DNA of 7,710 nucleotides, taken from positions 3,088 to 10,797 of the forward strand of contig NZ_LATL02000239.1 of NCBI RefSeq assembly GCF_000972705.2, written 5' to 3'. The number at the start of each line of letters is the position of its first letter. The stretch's first letter is position 1. Position numbers and translations under genes: made by a program. The stretch is from Limnoraphis robusta CS-951 (GTDB lineage Bacteria; Cyanobacteriota; Cyanobacteriia; Cyanobacteriales; Microcoleaceae). Under the pieces are notes generated by a model. That model searched no databases and was not told where the DNA came from. It saw nothing but the letters and a program-made list of their open reading frames with translations. This document shows, piece after piece, positions 6,064 to 7,710 of this stretch.

Positions 6064-6453
6064 ATGTTAGAGTACATTACCCTACCTGATAATATTTTAC
6101 CGCCTGTTGCACCCTATTCTCATGCAGTTCGAGCGGGAGATTTTCTCTTTGTTACCGGACAGCTTGCTGAAGATCCCAATACAGGAGAAATCATCAAAGG
6201 AAGTATTGAAGAACAAACCCGACAAGTCATGGAAAATTTGCGGTTAGTTCTTGAACAAGCTGGAACAAATTTTGATCGCGTTGTCATGTCACGAATTTTT
6301 TTAAGTGATTTTCGCTATTATCAAAGTGTTAATTCAATTTATGCGTCTTATTTTGACTCAAAACGTTTACCCAGTCGTACAACAGTCGGTGTTCTCGGTC
6401 TTGCCAATTTCGGTGATATTGAGATTGATTTGATTGTTTATTGTGGAGATTAA
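6064..6453 (+). CDS. ridA: RidA (YjgF/YER057c/UK114) family imine deaminase
   Basis: Hydrolyses reactive enamine/imine intermediates such as 2-aminoacrylate and 2-iminobutanoate made by pyridoxal-phosphate dehydratases, protecting enzymes that include the branched-chain aminotransferase. The 129-residue length is normal for the trimeric family. Conserved features are PYSHAV (17-22), FVTGQLAEDP (29-38), R105 in LPSRTTVGV, which binds the substrate carboxylate, and E120 in GDIEIDLIVY; R105 and E120 fall at the same numbers as in E. coli RidA. The N-terminus MLEYITLPDNILPPVAPYS fits the family, although no Shine-Dalgarno site precedes the ATG at 6064. It is divergent from ilvC with 289 bp between starts, a position consistent with a role beside branched-chain amino acid synthesis. 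Exact substrate range is inferred. Confidence 0.92.
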   Translation: MLEYITLPDNILPPVAPYSHAVRAGDFLFVTGQLAEDPNTGEIIKGSIEEQTRQVMENLRLVLEQAGTNFDRVVMSRIFLSDFRYYQSVNSIYASYFDSKRLPSRTTVGVLGLANFGDIEIDLIVYCGD

Positions 6454-6836
6454 TCCCATTGCCAGGCAGATGCCCACTACCCCAAGTAACAGAAGTAAAA
6501 ACCAAAAGCGTTTAAGGGATCAGCTACATACGATACAAATCTGGGGTTAAATTGAGAAAAAACAGTTAAGTTCTATCAACTTATGTAAAGTTACTTATGA
6601 TTTTATTTTACCAAAAAATTTTAAAATATCCTTGAATACCTAGAGGAGACTGAACTTAAAGGATTTTACAGAGTGGATTGAGCAGTTTACAGTTCGCAAA
6701 CTCCTGTTAAGTCTTATTTCAGCTTTACGAATTGAATGGATAACCAGGGTAATTTATGATTCATACTAGAAGAAAGACACTCAATTGATTTATGTAGTGT
6801 CTCACTGTTAAATCTATTTTGATAAACCTTGGTGAT
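6454..6836. other. AT-rich intergenic region with one inverted repeat
   Basis: These 383 bp hold no reading frame I can support on either strand. The only clear structure is AGACACT (6775-6781) with AGTGTCT (6796-6802), a 7-bp perfect inverted repeat across 14 bp, ending 34 bp before the next gene; it could be an operator or a leader hairpin. No T-tract terminator for ridA was found. Confidence 0.5.
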
Positions 6837-7121
6837 ATGAGACGACCTTCACAATTAACCCGGTTAATTTGGGACTTCTATCGTGAAAATAACGAAGAAT
6901 TGCAACGGCTTCAACCCTTAGCAAAATGCAAAGTCTATCGACGTTGGGGTGTGTTACATATCCAGTGTGTTAATCAAGACATCGCTGATCTGATGACGGC
7001 TTCCCAAAATATTCTAAGAGAACCGATTTCTCAGATGCGTCTTGCCCAAAAAATAAAAATCTCTGTTAAAAACATGACAGTAGCTTTACTGGATGTCAAA
7101 CCCGATAGAATCATTGCTTGA
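6837..7121 (+). CDS. Hypothetical basic protein, 94 aa
   Basis: I do not recognise this protein. From the ATG at 6837 it has 94 residues, 16 basic against 9 acidic, so it may bind nucleic acid. Apparent layout: an N-terminal amphipathic helix (about 5-27), two short strands around 31-45 (CKVYRRWGVLHIQCV), a helix (about 47-62) and further strands with KIKIS (72-76). The strand-helix-strand shape with GVLHI weakly recalls DUF721 proteins, which often pair a GxLxVxV strand with a following helix, but length and motifs do not allow an assignment. There is no transmembrane segment or signal peptide. A TTG start at 6819 would add six residues; I prefer the ATG. An inverted repeat lies upstream and a hairpin 23 bp after the stop probably ends the transcript. 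Confidence 0.7.
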   Translation: MRRPSQLTRLIWDFYRENNEELQRLQPLAKCKVYRRWGVLHIQCVNQDIADLMTASQNILREPISQMRLAQKIKISVKNMTVALLDVKPDRIIA

Positions 7122-7143
7122 AAGACTTTATCTGCGTTCAACT

Positions 7144-7170
7144 CCTGCAATCTAGAACGGTTGCAGGCTT
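7144..7170 (+). terminator. Probable terminator of the 94-aa gene
   Basis: CCTGCAA (7144-7150) and TTGCAGG (7161-7167) form a 7-bp perfect stem with a 10-nt loop, followed by the modest T run CTTTAATT. Its position 23 bp after the stop supports the assignment. Confidence 0.6.
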
Positions 7171-7250
7171 TAATTAAATAATCAACAGCAAACTAAAAAC
7201 TGTTAATCTCTGAAATTTTAAAGAAATTCTCCTGAACTTGTCAATCAAGA

Positions 7251-7316
7251 ACAGAAAGAGAACTCAGTAGATGCACCCTGATCAAATTCCCTTGGCGAAA
7301 GCTAGGGGATTTTTTT
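7251..7316 (+). ncRNA. Candidate small RNA unit A (3' part)
   Basis: ACAGAA (7251-7256) and the 13-nt core AGTAGATGCACCC (7266-7278) are followed after 9 nt by a terminator: TCCCTTGGC (7288-7296) and GCTAGGGGA (7301-7309) pair over 9 positions, two of them G-U, around a GAAA tetraloop, and then seven T follow. The same arrangement recurs 168 bp downstream (unit B). The true 5' end is not determined; no convincing promoter was found. The hairpin at 7144-7167 separates it from the gene upstream, so it is probably an independent transcript. Confidence 0.5.
7288..7316 (+). terminator. Rho-independent terminator of unit A
   Basis: A 9-bp stem with GAAA tetraloop (7288-7309) is followed by seven T (7310-7316). 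This is one of the strongest terminator signatures in the window. Confidence 0.88.
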
Positions 7317-7423
7317 GTTCTAAATTTGACATCAAACTTTCACAATTTTGTCACAATCAACTTAACTTGATACCGTAAAACATTCTGCAAATCATCCGGA
7401 AACCTCTTGATATTAACCGAAAA

Positions 7424-7484
7424 ACAGAACAGGAGTAGATGCACCCCGATCAATTAGCCCTCAGCTTAGTCTGAGGGTTTTTTT
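7424..7484 (+). ncRNA. Candidate small RNA unit B (3' part)
   Basis: A second copy of the unit A plan: ACAGAA (7424-7429), the identical core AGTAGATGCACCC (7434-7446) and then GATCAA, followed by a different terminator hairpin. Spacing from core to stem is 22-24 nt in both units. TTGTCA near 7350 with TACCGT 17 bp later is a weak promoter candidate that would start an RNA of about 105 nt near 7377. In this copy AGGAG stands 3 bp before an ATG that opens the 11-residue frame MHPDQLALSLV, ending inside the hairpin; see findings. Confidence 0.5.
7458..7484 (+). terminator. Rho-independent terminator of unit B
   Basis: CCCTCAG (7458-7464) and CTGAGGG (7471-7477) form a 7-bp perfect stem with a 6-nt loop, followed by seven T (7478-7484). 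Confidence 0.9.
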
Positions 7485-7490
7485 ACTGTA

Positions 7491-7710
7491 GGGGCGGGTT
7501 CTACAAAAATGTATGTCTCTCACAAATAATCTCTATAAACCCGCCCTTAACAATGATGTAGGGGCGGGTTCTACAAAAATGTATGTCTCTCACAAATAAT
7601 TTCTATAAACCCGCCCTTAACAATGATGTAGGGGCGGGTTCTACAAAAATGTATGTCTCTCACAAATAATCTCTATAAACCCGCCCTTAACAATGATGTA
7701 GGGGCGGGTT
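7491..7710. repeat. 70-bp tandem array of the 57-bp element, three copies plus the start of a fourth
   Basis: GGGGCGGGTT starts at 7491, 7561, 7631 and 7701, an exact 70-bp period made of the 57-bp element and a 13-bp spacer, TAACAATGATGTA. Copies 1 and 3 are identical; copy 2 differs only at 7601 (T for C). The array continues past the right edge, so the total copy number is unknown. It begins 7 bp after the unit B terminator. Confidence 0.93.

Noticed and set aside
7271..7378. Protein starting MHPDQIPLAK from unit A
   Set aside because: The frame must read through the stem and seven T of a strong terminator, and the part after it has no family features.
7491..7710. CRISPR-like array
   Set aside because: The spacers between GGGGCGGGTT arms are identical from copy to copy, the period is a plain 70 bp, and no cas gene is in the window. 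It is a tandem repeat.

Overview
The window is chromosomal DNA from a cyanobacterium. The evidence is eight exact copies of the HIP1 palindrome GCGATCGC (starting at 301, 774, 1771, 2413, 2589, 3558, 4035 and 5283), proteins of cyanobacterial type, mostly absent Shine-Dalgarno sites, and dispersed GGGGCGGGTT / AACCCGCCC repeats. The repeats recall filamentous genera such as Planktothrix or Oscillatoria, but the genus cannot be fixed from this sequence.

Layout. Positions 1-1099 hold two minus-strand genes: an aldo/keto reductase cut by the left edge and, upstream of it, a bifunctional-nuclease (DUF151) family protein. Divergent from these is riboflavin synthase alpha (1302-1997). A repeat island (2016-2298) follows, with a 71-bp tandem repeat enclosed by 15-bp perfect inverted ends. 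The NFACT/RqcH ribosome-rescue protein occupies 2322-4052. The next 367 bp without a protein gene hold a strong candidate small RNA (about 4141-4266) with its own extended -10 and a textbook terminator, then a promoter-like site inside an inverted repeat that leads to a 74-aa membrane-anchored protein (4420-4644). A 57-bp repeat element and a heptamer repeat separate that gene from convergent ilvC (4779-5774, minus). ilvC diverges from a RidA-family deaminase (6064-6453), with a 15-bp direct repeat in the gap. An AT-rich stretch leads to an unrecognised basic 94-aa protein (6837-7121). The right end holds two consecutive terminator-ended units sharing a 13-nt core (7251-7484), then a 70-bp tandem array (7491 to the right edge).

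Functionally this is mostly housekeeping: flavin synthesis, branched-chain amino acid synthesis with a neighbouring imine deaminase, and ribosome quality control. The less ordinary content is between the genes: the hairpin RNA at 4141-4266, the twin RNA units at the right end, and a family of repeat elements exactly 57 bp long that sits behind three transcription units. No defence system, integrase, transposase or CRISPR array is visible, and I found no clear new multi-gene system.
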